Part shown: piece by piece, positions 14,813-21,657 of the stretch
How positions within the stretch are numbered: the stretch's first letter is position 1
How the letters are laid out: each line of letters opens with the position of its first letter
Source: Photobacterium gaetbulicola Gung47
Lineage (GTDB): Bacteria; Pseudomonadota; Gammaproteobacteria; Enterobacterales; Vibrionaceae
NCBI GenBank assembly: GCA_000940995.1
Contig: CP005973.1
Coordinates: 682,001 to 746,000, forward strand
Reading direction: 5' to 3'
Length of the DNA stretch: 64,000 nt
The notes under the pieces: generated by a model
Told to the model about the DNA's origin: nothing
What the model saw: the letters and a program-made list of their open reading frames with translations, nothing else
Database searches by the model: none
Translations under genes and position numbers: made by a program

Positions 14813-15676
14813 ATGAAAAAGATTTCTCTACTAGTGATGTGTTCACTGGCCCTGCCTGCGGTGGCCGCGGATTTCGATGTTATGTCGTTTAATATCCGCA
14901 ACAGCAAAGACAGTGTTATCGGCAGTGAATACGACGGCAACAATACATGGGATAACCGCAAGGCTATAGTGGCGGATATCATTGCGCAGACTGATATTGC
15001 CGGACTGCAGGAAGCGTTCAGTGATCAAATTGCCTACTTGGCTCGTCAGTTACCTGAGTATAGCTGGGTAGGGGTAGGTCGTGATGACGGTAATGCGAAA
15101 GGGGAAGCGGTTCCTATTTTTTACCGTAATGATAAATATGTGAAGCTCGGTGGCGGAACCTTCTGGCTGTCAGAAACCCCTCAGGTTGTTGCCAGTGTTG
15201 GCTGGGATGCCGATCTTACTCGGATCACCACCTGGGTGAGACTGGAAGAAATTGCCACGGGCAAGCGGGTGCTGGTGTTTAATGCCCACTTTGACCATAT
15301 AGGCCAAATGGCTCGTCAACAAAGTGCGAAATTGCTGAGCAAGAAAGCCGAGGAGATCACCAGCGGGGCCGGTGATGCCGTTATCGTTCTCGGCGATTTG
15401 AACTTCGAGCGCAGTGATATTGCGTCCTATCAGGCCTTGATCAACCTATACCGTGACGCCCGTGAAATCAGTCAGCAACCTTTTACCGGTGTGAACGGCA
15501 ACAAAGATCAGGTGTTTACCTATCATGGTTATGGCAAGGAAAAGCCTGAAGATATTGACTATATCTTTGTTAATGACAAATTAGCGGTAAATACGTTTGA
15601 ATACCGAAGTGTGGTTAAGGACGGTATTTACGCATCCGATCACCTGTCTGTGATGTCCAATATATCTTTTCAATAA
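14813..15676 (+). CDS. Exported endonuclease/exonuclease/phosphatase (EEP) superfamily enzyme
   Basis: The 287-residue protein has a signal peptide (MKKISLLVMCSLALPAVAAD) and an EEP-fold catalytic domain. Visible motifs are SFNIR, LQEAF (metal-binding Glu), FNAHFDHIG, LGDLNFE (Asp/Asn pair), DIDYIFV and SDHLSV with the catalytic Asp-His. The block GVGRDDG...GTFWLSETP is typical of a secreted subfamily common in carbohydrate-degrading bacteria. The superfamily covers DNase I, neutral sphingomyelinase and inositol-phosphate phosphatases, so a phosphodiester or phosphomonoester on a lipid, glycan or nucleic acid could be cut. ATG 14813 follows ACGGAGC. It is the last gene of the operon, with a strong terminator 42 bases after the stop. 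Confidence 0.82.
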   Translation: MKKISLLVMCSLALPAVAADFDVMSFNIRNSKDSVIGSEYDGNNTWDNRKAIVADIIAQTDIAGLQEAFSDQIAYLARQLPEYSWVGVGRDDGNAKGEAVPIFYRNDKYVKLGGGTFWLSETPQVVASVGWDADLTRITTWVRLEEIATGKRVLVFNAHFDHIGQMARQQSAKLLSKKAEEITSGAGDAVIVLGDLNFERSDIASYQALINLYRDAREISQQPFTGVNGNKDQVFTYHGYGKEKPEDIDYIFVNDKLAVNTFEYRSVVKDGIYASDHLSVMSNISFQ

Positions 15677-15717
15677 TCGCTATCAATAGCAGTGGTTAAC
15701 GCCTGCTGTAAATGAGT

Positions 15718-15748
15718 CAAGGCCAGAGCACGTCTCTGGCCTTTTTTT
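15718..15748 (+). terminator. Intrinsic terminator closing the PTS/NLP operon
   Basis: GGCCAGAG (15721-15728) pairs with CTCTGGCC (15734-15741), followed by seven T. It ends the transcript that carries the EEP gene. Confidence 0.9.
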
Positions 15749-16104
15749 GCTTCCCATAATGTTCAATAGTGATAATTCAAAGGGTAAACAATAAACCCTG
15801 GAACAGTTTATTAACAACTTGCCAGCTATTTTAACCTTTGTGTGTTGAAGTCTGAATAAATGAATTACTTATATGCTGGTTGGTGAGTATTATGGGGAGG
15901 GCAGAAATGGTGAAAGTGAAGTGTGAGGGTATTTATTCATTGATAGCGCAATAAACGACAAGTAAATTTAAGCTGTATATGCTTTTGCATCAGATTATTG
16001 TGAACAAGCTATCAAAACCAGTCAAAATATAACGAAAATAGAGTTTATCTTGCTGAGATTGTATTCATTATTTGCGAATCATTTGAATAAAAAAAGAAGT
16101 GTCT
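15749..16104. other. AT-rich intergenic region without a recognisable gene
   Basis: About 350 bases between the terminator and the leader element of the RidA gene. The sequence is AT-rich, with no convincing open frame, repeat or structured RNA that I can see. It may hold upstream promoter elements. Confidence 0.5.
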
Positions 16105-16155
16105 AGGAGAATATATGAATTTTTGCGGATAATTAGTCGTTAAATGACTAATTAT
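16105..16155 (+). promoter_or_regulatory. Possible five-residue leader peptide and hairpin before the triple RidA gene
   Basis: AGGAGA (16105-16110) precedes an ATG at 16115 that encodes only Met-Asn-Phe-Cys-Gly before a stop. Directly behind the start of this mini-ORF, ATAATTAGTC (16129-16138) pairs perfectly with GACTAATTAT (16146-16155). This resembles a translated leader plus hairpin, but no U-run follows and chance is possible. Confidence 0.3.
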
Positions 16156-16314
16156 TCCAAGTGTAACACATGGTTAGTGAAAATATCTTTTGATGTCAGT
16201 CACATTTAATGTGAAATTTTTCCCATACTATCTCATCACTTTCAAAGCTCTTCTAAATAAATCTACTTTAGATAGATATATATTTCTGTACTACATCAAA
16301 GGATATAATTACAA

Positions 16315-17583
16315 ATGACTGATGCGATCATTAAAGTTTCTCGAAACACTGAAAATGCCCCTCTAAGTACTGTATCTACTCAAACAGTCGCTTTCTCTCA
16401 CTACAATAACTTTTCTGCACAACTACCTGTTGACCCTAAAACAGGCGAAATCGTTGTTGGTGATGTAAAAGAGCAGGCTAAACAGTGTCTAACAAACATT
16501 AAGGCCATTGTAGAGAGCATCGATCACGTGATGGACGACGTTGTTAAAATCAACGTATTCCTAAAAGACATTGCAGACATGGAAGCCGTAGACGAAGTGT
16601 ATGCAACATTCTTCGAAAACCTAATCCCAACCCGCACTGTGGTTCAAGTTGCTGCGCTACCAATGAGTGATGCTCGTGTTCAAATGGACGCGCTTATTTC
16701 TAACGGTGAAGGTACAGCTCCTCAAGCGCCTTGCCCGCTAGTTAAGCTTTCTCGCAACACTGAAAACGCGCCGCTAAACGCACTGGCTACCCACACTGTT
16801 GCTTTCTCTCACTACAACAATATTTCAGCTCAGCTGCCAGTTGACCCTAAAACAGGTGCAATCGTTGAAGGTGGTGTGAAGGAGCAAACTGCTCAGTGTT
16901 TGAAGAACATGAAAGCGATCCTTGAAAGCATCGATGTACCTTTCGATGACATCGTTAAAATCAACCTATACCTAAGCGATCTAGCCAACGTTGATGCAGT
17001 GAACGAAGTGTACTCAACTTTCTTCCCTGATTCATCTATCGCTCGCGCAGTAGCTTACGTTCCAGCTCGCTCTATCATTGCGGCAGACGCGCTACCAATG
17101 GGTGCATTAGTACAAATCGACGCTTCTGTTTCTCACGGTGACGGCACTCCGCCACAAGAAGTCGAAGATCGCCACAATATCGTTATTCGTGCAAACAATA
17201 CCGATGCGGCACCACGTAACCCGCTACACACTCAAACTGTTGCTTTCTCACACTACAACCACATTGCGGCTCAGCTTCCTGTTGATGTTGCGACCAATGC
17301 AATCGTGGCTGGTGGCGCGAAAGAGCAGGCAGAGCAGTGCTTGAAGAACATTAAAGCTATCGTAGAAAGCGTTGACCACGTTATGGACGATATCGTTAAA
17401 ATCAACATCCACCTGAAAGATGTTGCCGATATCGAGGCAATCAACGAAGTTTACACCACTTTCTTCCAGGGTGATCTTCCTGCTCGTACAGTAGTCGGTG
17501 TTTCTCAAATTGAGATGGATGCACTGGTACAAATCGATGCAGTAGTATCTAACGGCGAAGGTACGCTACCGCAAGTCAAATAA
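16315..17583 (+). CDS. Three tandem RidA (YjgF/YER057c) domains in one chain
   Basis: The 422-residue soluble protein is built of three RidA-like repeats at about 1-138, 139-281 and 282-422. Each repeat contains TQTVAFSHYNN-like or THTVAFSHYNN-like, AQLPVD, KEQ...QCLKN..AI.ES and DDIVKIN stretches. RidA enzymes deaminate reactive enamines/imines and normally act as homotrimers with active sites between subunits. A single chain with three domains could be a covalent trimer. The arginine equivalent to the catalytic Arg of E. coli RidA is present in each repeat (TRTVV, ARAVA, ARTVV). The cysteine and glutamate near it in E. coli are replaced by Val and Asp. Repeat 2 has a longer insert before its PMGALVQ block. 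RBS AAAGGAT precedes ATG 16315. Codon use looks like that of a well-expressed gene. Confidence 0.88.
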   Translation: MTDAIIKVSRNTENAPLSTVSTQTVAFSHYNNFSAQLPVDPKTGEIVVGDVKEQAKQCLTNIKAIVESIDHVMDDVVKINVFLKDIADMEAVDEVYATFFENLIPTRTVVQVAALPMSDARVQMDALISNGEGTAPQAPCPLVKLSRNTENAPLNALATHTVAFSHYNNISAQLPVDPKTGAIVEGGVKEQTAQCLKNMKAILESIDVPFDDIVKINLYLSDLANVDAVNEVYSTFFPDSSIARAVAYVPARSIIAADALPMGALVQIDASVSHGDGTPPQEVEDRHNIVIRANNTDAAPRNPLHTQTVAFSHYNHIAAQLPVDVATNAIVAGGAKEQAEQCLKNIKAIVESVDHVMDDIVKINIHLKDVADIEAINEVYTTFFQGDLPARTVVGVSQIEMDALVQIDAVVSNGEGTLPQVK

Positions 17584-17626
17584 GTTTTATTTAGGTAAAT
17601 AGATCTTAATTGAGGCAGTAATACGA

Positions 17627-17688
17627 AGGGCAGGTTTTTAATATATTGGTCACTAGAAGGTGCCTGTATATTAGAGCCTGCCTTTTTA
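17627..17688 (+). terminator. Probable terminator after the triple RidA gene
   Basis: GGCAGG (17629-17634) pairs with CCTGCC (17677-17682), followed by TTTTTATAT. A weaker inner AATAT/ATATT pairing closes part of the long loop. The remaining bases up to 17843 hold no recognisable gene. Confidence 0.55.
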
Positions 17689-17843
17689 TATAGTTTCAAT
17701 CTTGATGGGTGATTATATTATTCCAATCATAAGGTCTATCGTGTTTTGAGAAAAAGCCAATTTTGAATCTGATTTTTGTAGCGGTATAGAGTAGAATTTC
17801 CGAGAAGCAAAAGCTGAATTATATTCCATTGTAGCTCTTTCAA

Positions 17844-17885
17844 GCATTATCACTGATTAGCGCAAGAGCGAATGCGTGATAATGC
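17844..17885. terminator. 10-bp inverted repeat downstream of the HxlR gene
   Basis: GCATTATCAC (17844-17853) and GTGATAATGC (17876-17885) are perfect reverse complements 22 bases apart. The element sits between the converging RidA and HxlR genes and may end either transcript, although there is no long T-run. Confidence 0.4.
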
Positions 17886-17904
17886 CTGACGGTCTTGGTG
17901 TGGG

Positions 17905-18261
17905 TTACAGCTTATGGCTCTCGGACCATACGCGTAGGTCATCCAATATTTTTAGGGCCGTGCGGCCAAAATCTGTGAGTTCATAACTGACGGCGATAGG
18001 GCGGTCACTGATCACTTTACGAATCACCATGCCTTCAGCTTCAAGTTCTTTGAGACGCTGGTCGACCATTTTCTTGCTCGCACCACCTAGAAGGCGTGCC
18101 AAATCATTGAAGCGAACTGGTCCATCTTTCAGATGATAGATCAGCGAGCCTTTCCACTTCCCGCCGATAAGGCGCATGCCTTTTTCAATGGCGCAAGGCT
18201 CTTTACACACATTGGTGACTGACTTTCGCCCTTTGCTATCAATTTTTACTACGCCTTCCAC
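17905..18261 (-). CDS. HxlR-family winged-helix regulator
   Basis: The 118-residue DNA-binding protein shows the HxlR signature: CAIEKGMRLIGGKWKGSLIYHLKDGPVRFNDL, then a recognition-helix region (SKKMVDQRLKELEAEGMV) and a YELTDFG wing/helix block. Family members such as YodB or QorR often sense electrophiles, quinones or oxidants through an N-terminal cysteine. Here two cysteines (NVCKEPC) lie just ahead of the domain. It is transcribed toward the RidA gene and away from the AhpD-like/MdaB-like genes, which are on the same strand upstream. Inverted repeats in its promoter, shared with the MdaB-like promoter, suggest that it autoregulates and controls those genes. Confidence 0.9.
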   Translation of the reverse strand: MEGVVKIDSKGRKSVTNVCKEPCAIEKGMRLIGGKWKGSLIYHLKDGPVRFNDLARLLGGASKKMVDQRLKELEAEGMVIRKVISDRPIAVSYELTDFGRTALKILDDLRVWSESHKL

Positions 18262-18279
18262 AAGTTCACCTCAATTATT

Positions 18280-18333
18280 AAGGTTACAAAAAGTACACTG
18301 GTTGATTCATGTACTAAGGTTACCATAATAAAC
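18280..18333. promoter_or_regulatory. Candidate HxlR operator cluster
   Basis: AGTACA (18292-18297) and TGTACT (18310-18315) form a spaced inverted repeat, framed by AAGGTTAC at 18280-18287 and AAGGTTACC at 18316-18324. The segment 18316-18333 (AAGGTTACCATAATAAAC) recurs inverted with 16 of 18 matches at about 19596-19614 in the promoter of the MdaB-like gene. A regulator of the HxlR type is the natural ligand; this is inference. Confidence 0.5.
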
Positions 18334-18362
18334 TGGGTAGCGGAAAGTATGGATAAAGGCCA

Positions 18363-18925
18363 CTATCTTTCGCGTGGGTGCGTCCAGGCGAATTTTTCAA
18401 ACGGCTTATCTGTTTTGGTATGAGCCAACGCATTGGTGAAGTTGGAAATCAACTTCGCGGACAGGCCTGTCAGTACTTCTAATGCCTGCCTCTTGGTGTA
18501 TCCGGCATCCAAGAAAGCTTGCAGACGATCATCACCAATGTGGCCACGGTTATCCAGCAGTGCTTTGGTAAAGTCATGCAGTGCCTGCAGTTTAGCGTCG
18601 GGAATGACGGTGCCTTCACGCAAAGCCTCAATGACATCCTCTGGCATTTTTCCAGCTTTCATCATCCAGGTTGGCCAGGGACACAATAATGACAGTTGTT
18701 TTCGAAATTGGCTGTCATAAACACGACTTGTTGCTCCAAGGGGCTGAAAGTGGTGTTCTTCATGAATAAATCAAAGGTTGTATTATAGGCTTCATACGTT
18801 GCCGGTGCTTCTGCCAAAACGCTGTGCAGGTTGGGTAACATGCCAAAGCCCTTGAGGGACTGTTCTACCAATCCTTTCGATTCTACTGGCGCGTTGTCAG
18901 CTGTGTAATAGGTGAACTTGGTCAT
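18363..18925 (-). pseudogene. AhpD-like carboxymuconolactone decarboxylase family gene, frameshifted
   Basis: Two frames together encode one CMD/AhpD-fold protein of about 187 residues. The first part (18662-18925) reads MTKFTYYTADNAP and ends just after NNCHYCVPG, which contains the redox CxxC motif preceded by the usual EQQVVFMTA. The second part (from about 18680 to 18363) continues WMMKAGKMPEDVIEALREG in another frame. The jump lies near 18668-18680, where GGCCAACCTGG probably lost one base, for example from a codon for the histidine that normally follows CxxC. The protein would be a disulfide-type peroxidase reductase. It may be a real inactivation, a sequencing error, or rarely a programmed shift. 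It lies 14 bases downstream of the MdaB-like gene. Confidence 0.8.
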
Positions 18926-18939
18926 TTCACTGCTCCTGG

Positions 18940-19524
18940 TTAAAAGTTGGCGTCTAGATGAGCTTCAAAGCGTTTGAAGTCATTTTCGATATCGCCATTT
19001 TTCATTACGTCATAACAGGCGAATGTCGGTAGCGTAGACATGCCAAAGAAGCGGAAGTTAGCATGCATGTGGAACATCAAATCATCGACACTTCGACCTT
19101 CGAACAGGTATTCACTTTCATCGTTAAATGACTCTTTTGGCGCATTAAAGGTGAACGAAAGCATGTATTTTGTATTGGTTTGTGTGCCGCCAGTACCGTA
19201 ATTCTTGGTAGGGTTGTCTGAGCTGCGGCCATCAAAGTTACACAGAGCCCCACCCATACCTGCAGTAAACACATCATCCATATACCGTTTGAACGACCAT
19301 GGAATCGTCATCCAGTTTACCGGTGATTGCAAGATGACACGATCAGCCCAGTCAAAGTGACCTAGCTGTTCATCGACAACAATTTCGTCCTGCATAGTCA
19401 CAACCCGAACAGCATGGCCTTTGGCCTCCAATTGGGTTCGTGCTTTCTCTACTAGGGCTGCATTCAATTTGCCTTCTGAAAAAGGTGATGGCTCATGGGC
19501 GTTGATGATAAGAACGTTGCTCAT
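18940..19524 (-). CDS. MdaB-like NAD(P)H-dependent flavin oxidoreductase
   Basis: The 194-residue cytoplasmic protein has a flavodoxin-like fold: VLIINAHEPSPFSEGKLN at the N-terminus, then a P-V-NWMTIPWSFKRYMDDVF stretch typical of the MdaB/KefF quinone reductase group. Such enzymes reduce quinones by two electrons with FAD or FMN and protect against electrophiles. I start at ATG 19524 because AAGGAT precedes it with good spacing; an ATG five codons upstream overlaps that site. It is the first gene of a short minus-strand unit with the AhpD-like gene. Its promoter shares a palindromic element with the HxlR promoter. Confidence 0.85.
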   Translation of the reverse strand: MSNVLIINAHEPSPFSEGKLNAALVEKARTQLEAKGHAVRVVTMQDEIVVDEQLGHFDWADRVILQSPVNWMTIPWSFKRYMDDVFTAGMGGALCNFDGRSSDNPTKNYGTGGTQTNTKYMLSFTFNAPKESFNDESEYLFEGRSVDDLMFHMHANFRFFGMSTLPTFACYDVMKNGDIENDFKRFEAHLDANF

Positions 19525-19595
19525 AATTAAATCCTTCATTCGATGTCACTGGACTGTACTGTGTTAACGATCATTCCAATCGTTTTGCTTGATGT

Positions 19596-19650
19596 GGTTT
19601 ATTATGGTTACCTAGGGCTTGAATGCAATTAGTTAACTTTTGGTAACCTG
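19596..19650. promoter_or_regulatory. Shared HxlR-type element in the divergent MdaB/flavin reductase promoter region
   Basis: GTTTATTATGGTTACCT (19597-19613) matches, inverted, the element upstream of the HxlR gene, and GGTAACC recurs at 19642-19648. The whole 19525-19877 gap between the two divergent genes contains no other gene. It probably holds both promoters. Confidence 0.45.
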
Positions 19651-19877
19651 CTAATTAATATTGCGAATTAAGCTATATTCTTTTAAGTTTCAATCGGTTA
19701 AATTCAATGAACTTTCTGCTTAGAATCTGAAATTACCATTAGTGGAGTCGCTTTTCGTCGCCTTAATGGAAGGTGAGAGACAGATTTAACGAAGCTTGAA
19801 AAGTGATCAATCTGCTTTGCTGGCGAGTATAAATTGAGCGGTATTTTACAAGTCCCTCATTTAACAAGGTGGTGGTA

Positions 19878-20513
19878 ATGATGTTTCGCAAAGCCGATTT
19901 TAAGGATATGGATGATCGGTTCCGGGCTAATTTGATCAGCAGTCTTTCAGGTTTCAAAAGTGCGAATTTAGTCGGCACACAAGATGACGCAGGTAATACC
20001 AATGTGGCGATTGTAAGCTCGGTATTTCACCTTGGTGCCAATCCGGCTTTGATCGGGATGATCATGCGTCCACATACAGTAAGGCGGGATACGTTCGAGA
20101 ACATCTTGAGTGCTGGTGAATACACGATAAACCATGTCAACCATGATATATGGCAAAAGGCACACCAAACCTCAGCCCGCTACCCGGAAACTGTTTCTGA
20201 ATTTTCTGAAGTAAGTCTAACACCTCAATGGCTGGATGGTATCAAAGCGCCTTTTGTTGCAGAGAGTCGCTTGAAGTACGCGTTGGCTTTACGTTCTTGC
20301 CAGACATTGGAAATAAACGGTGTTGAGTTGGTGATTGGTGAAGTCACACACTTAGAACTTGATGAAAGTGCGGTGACGGAAACGGGGTACCTTGATATTG
20401 AAGCCTTGGGCAGTGTGGCTATCTCCGGTCTCGATAGTTACCACGTAACCCAGCGACTTGGCCGGTTGAGTTATGCCAAACCCGGTATAGAGCCGCGGTT
20501 GTTGACGTTTTAA
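19878..20513 (+). CDS. Flavin reductase-like protein (FMN-binding split barrel)
   Basis: This 211-residue protein of the flavin reductase/flavoredoxin family carries MIMRPHTVRRDTFENILSAGEYTINHV, which resembles the FMN-binding core. Typical members reduce FMN with NAD(P)H for partner monooxygenases or act on small electrophiles. No oxygenase partner is adjacent. Start choices are ATG 19878 or 19881 after AAGGTGG. It is transcribed divergently from the MdaB-like gene across a promoter region with shared operator-like sequence, so it may belong to the same stress response. Substrate unknown. Confidence 0.78.
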   Translation: MMFRKADFKDMDDRFRANLISSLSGFKSANLVGTQDDAGNTNVAIVSSVFHLGANPALIGMIMRPHTVRRDTFENILSAGEYTINHVNHDIWQKAHQTSARYPETVSEFSEVSLTPQWLDGIKAPFVAESRLKYALALRSCQTLEINGVELVIGEVTHLELDESAVTETGYLDIEALGSVAISGLDSYHVTQRLGRLSYAKPGIEPRLLTF

Positions 20514-20594
20514 TCACCAATAAGTGACGGCTTGTGAGTCACTGGCGATAGTTAATATTATGTTGCTTAGTGTTATTGCTGAGGACGAAACTCA

Positions 20595-20891
20595 TTACTT
20601 TTTATTACGCCAAATCTTATAGCCTTTTTGTTGCATTGCTTTACCCAACAGGTGGGCTGCAACAGGGGCGGTGATGAAGAGGAATAATATCGTACCGATA
20701 ACCCTGGAGATCACTGTGACTTCCGGCATTGACAATGAAACGGCCAACAAAAGGAAACAAATCCCTACGGTGCCGGCTTTTGTCGCAGCATGCATGCGGG
20801 TATAGAGATCCGGCATTCTGACAATCCCCAAGCTGGCAACAAGGGTGAAAAAGGTGCCGAAAAGCAGCAAGATGCTGATTAAAATGTCCAT
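20595..20891 (-). CDS. mnhG: Mrp antiporter subunit G
   Basis: The 98-residue membrane protein with about three helices is the last gene of the Mrp operon. The MnhG/PhaG block LGIVRMPDLYTRMHAATKAGTVG is clear. Subunit G is a small structural part of the hetero-oligomeric Na+/H+ (or K+/H+) antiporter. It starts two bases after the stop of subunit F. A weak inverted repeat (AGTGAC/GTCACT, about 20527-20546) lies beyond its end, between it and the converging flavin reductase gene. Confidence 0.93.
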   Translation of the reverse strand: MDILISILLLFGTFFTLVASLGIVRMPDLYTRMHAATKAGTVGICFLLLAVSLSMPEVTVISRVIGTILFLFITAPVAAHLLGKAMQQKGYKIWRNKK

Positions 20892-20893
20892 GG

Positions 20894-21175
20894 TTAGCCC
20901 TTATCAAGCTTTTGTTTGGTGATCAGTCTTGCAAACGCAATAGTGCCGAGGAAAGCGACCAACGCAAGGGTAATGGCAACATCGAGCAATGACTTCTGGC
21001 CACTGTCTAGGGTATAGACGGCGATAAAGCCGATAGTAACGAAAGAGATTAGATCCAATGCCACCACCCGGTCTGCCAAGGTCGGCCCGAGTATCAGACG
21101 AATAAAGGCCAGCACCAAGCTGATTATCAAGCCGATGTAGGAGAGTTGAATGCTCACTTGAAGGAGATCAGCCAC
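20894..21175 (-). CDS. mnhF: Mrp antiporter subunit F
   Basis: The 93-residue protein has three predicted helices. The MnhF signature LILGPTLADRVVALDLISF is present, followed by ALVAFLGTIAFARLI. It is an essential small subunit of the Mrp complex in the inner membrane. Its start overlaps the end of subunit E by 8 bases, consistent with translational coupling. Confidence 0.93.
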   Translation of the reverse strand: MADLLQVSIQLSYIGLIISLVLAFIRLILGPTLADRVVALDLISFVTIGFIAVYTLDSGQKSLLDVAITLALVAFLGTIAFARLITKQKLDKG

Positions 21176-21644
21176 GTGTTACCTCCAATATCCGGGCCTC
21201 GAGACCTTGTTTTATGTCCTGCTTGACGCCTTCATGATCCGGGGCAAACATGACATGCAAGATGAGATACTTCTTGTCGGGCGTGACATCGAGGCTTAAG
21301 CTGCCTGGCGTTAATGACACCATGTTGGCCAAGAGTGTGATTTCAAGATCCGTTTCTGCATCAAGCGGAACGTAGACGATATCCGGTTGGCTTAGGTGGG
21401 TTGGCGTGATGACATCCCAAACGACTTTGGCGACAGATACGATCATTTCGTAACAGAAGTAGATAACGAGTTTTACGAAAGCGGTAAATTTCTTGAAGTA
21501 ACCGGTTTTCAACCCGAACGGTTGGCAGAGGCTCAGGGTAAAATACCCGACGACAAAGCCGACAATAAAATCCAAGCTGCTGTATTGGCCGTTGATCAGT
21601 GTCCATGCCATGGCAAGAAATAGATTTAGAATAAAATAACTCAT
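21168..21644 (-). CDS. mnhE: Mrp antiporter subunit E
   Basis: The 158-residue membrane protein has MnhE features: two or three N-terminal helices (FLAMAWTLINGQYSSLDFIVGFVVGYF) and a cytoplasmic C-terminal domain containing LANMVSLTPGSLSLDV, the most conserved block of the family. I place the start at ATG 21644, where GGGAGTAAAGGT precedes it; the frame is open nine codons further, overlapping subunit D. Confidence 0.92.
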   Translation of the reverse strand: MSYFILNLFLAMAWTLINGQYSSLDFIVGFVVGYFTLSLCQPFGLKTGYFKKFTAFVKLVIYFCYEMIVSVAKVVWDVITPTHLSQPDIVYVPLDAETDLEITLLANMVSLTPGSLSLDVTPDKKYLILHVMFAPDHEGVKQDIKQGLEARILEVTRG

Positions 21645-21657
21645 ACCTTTACTCCCT

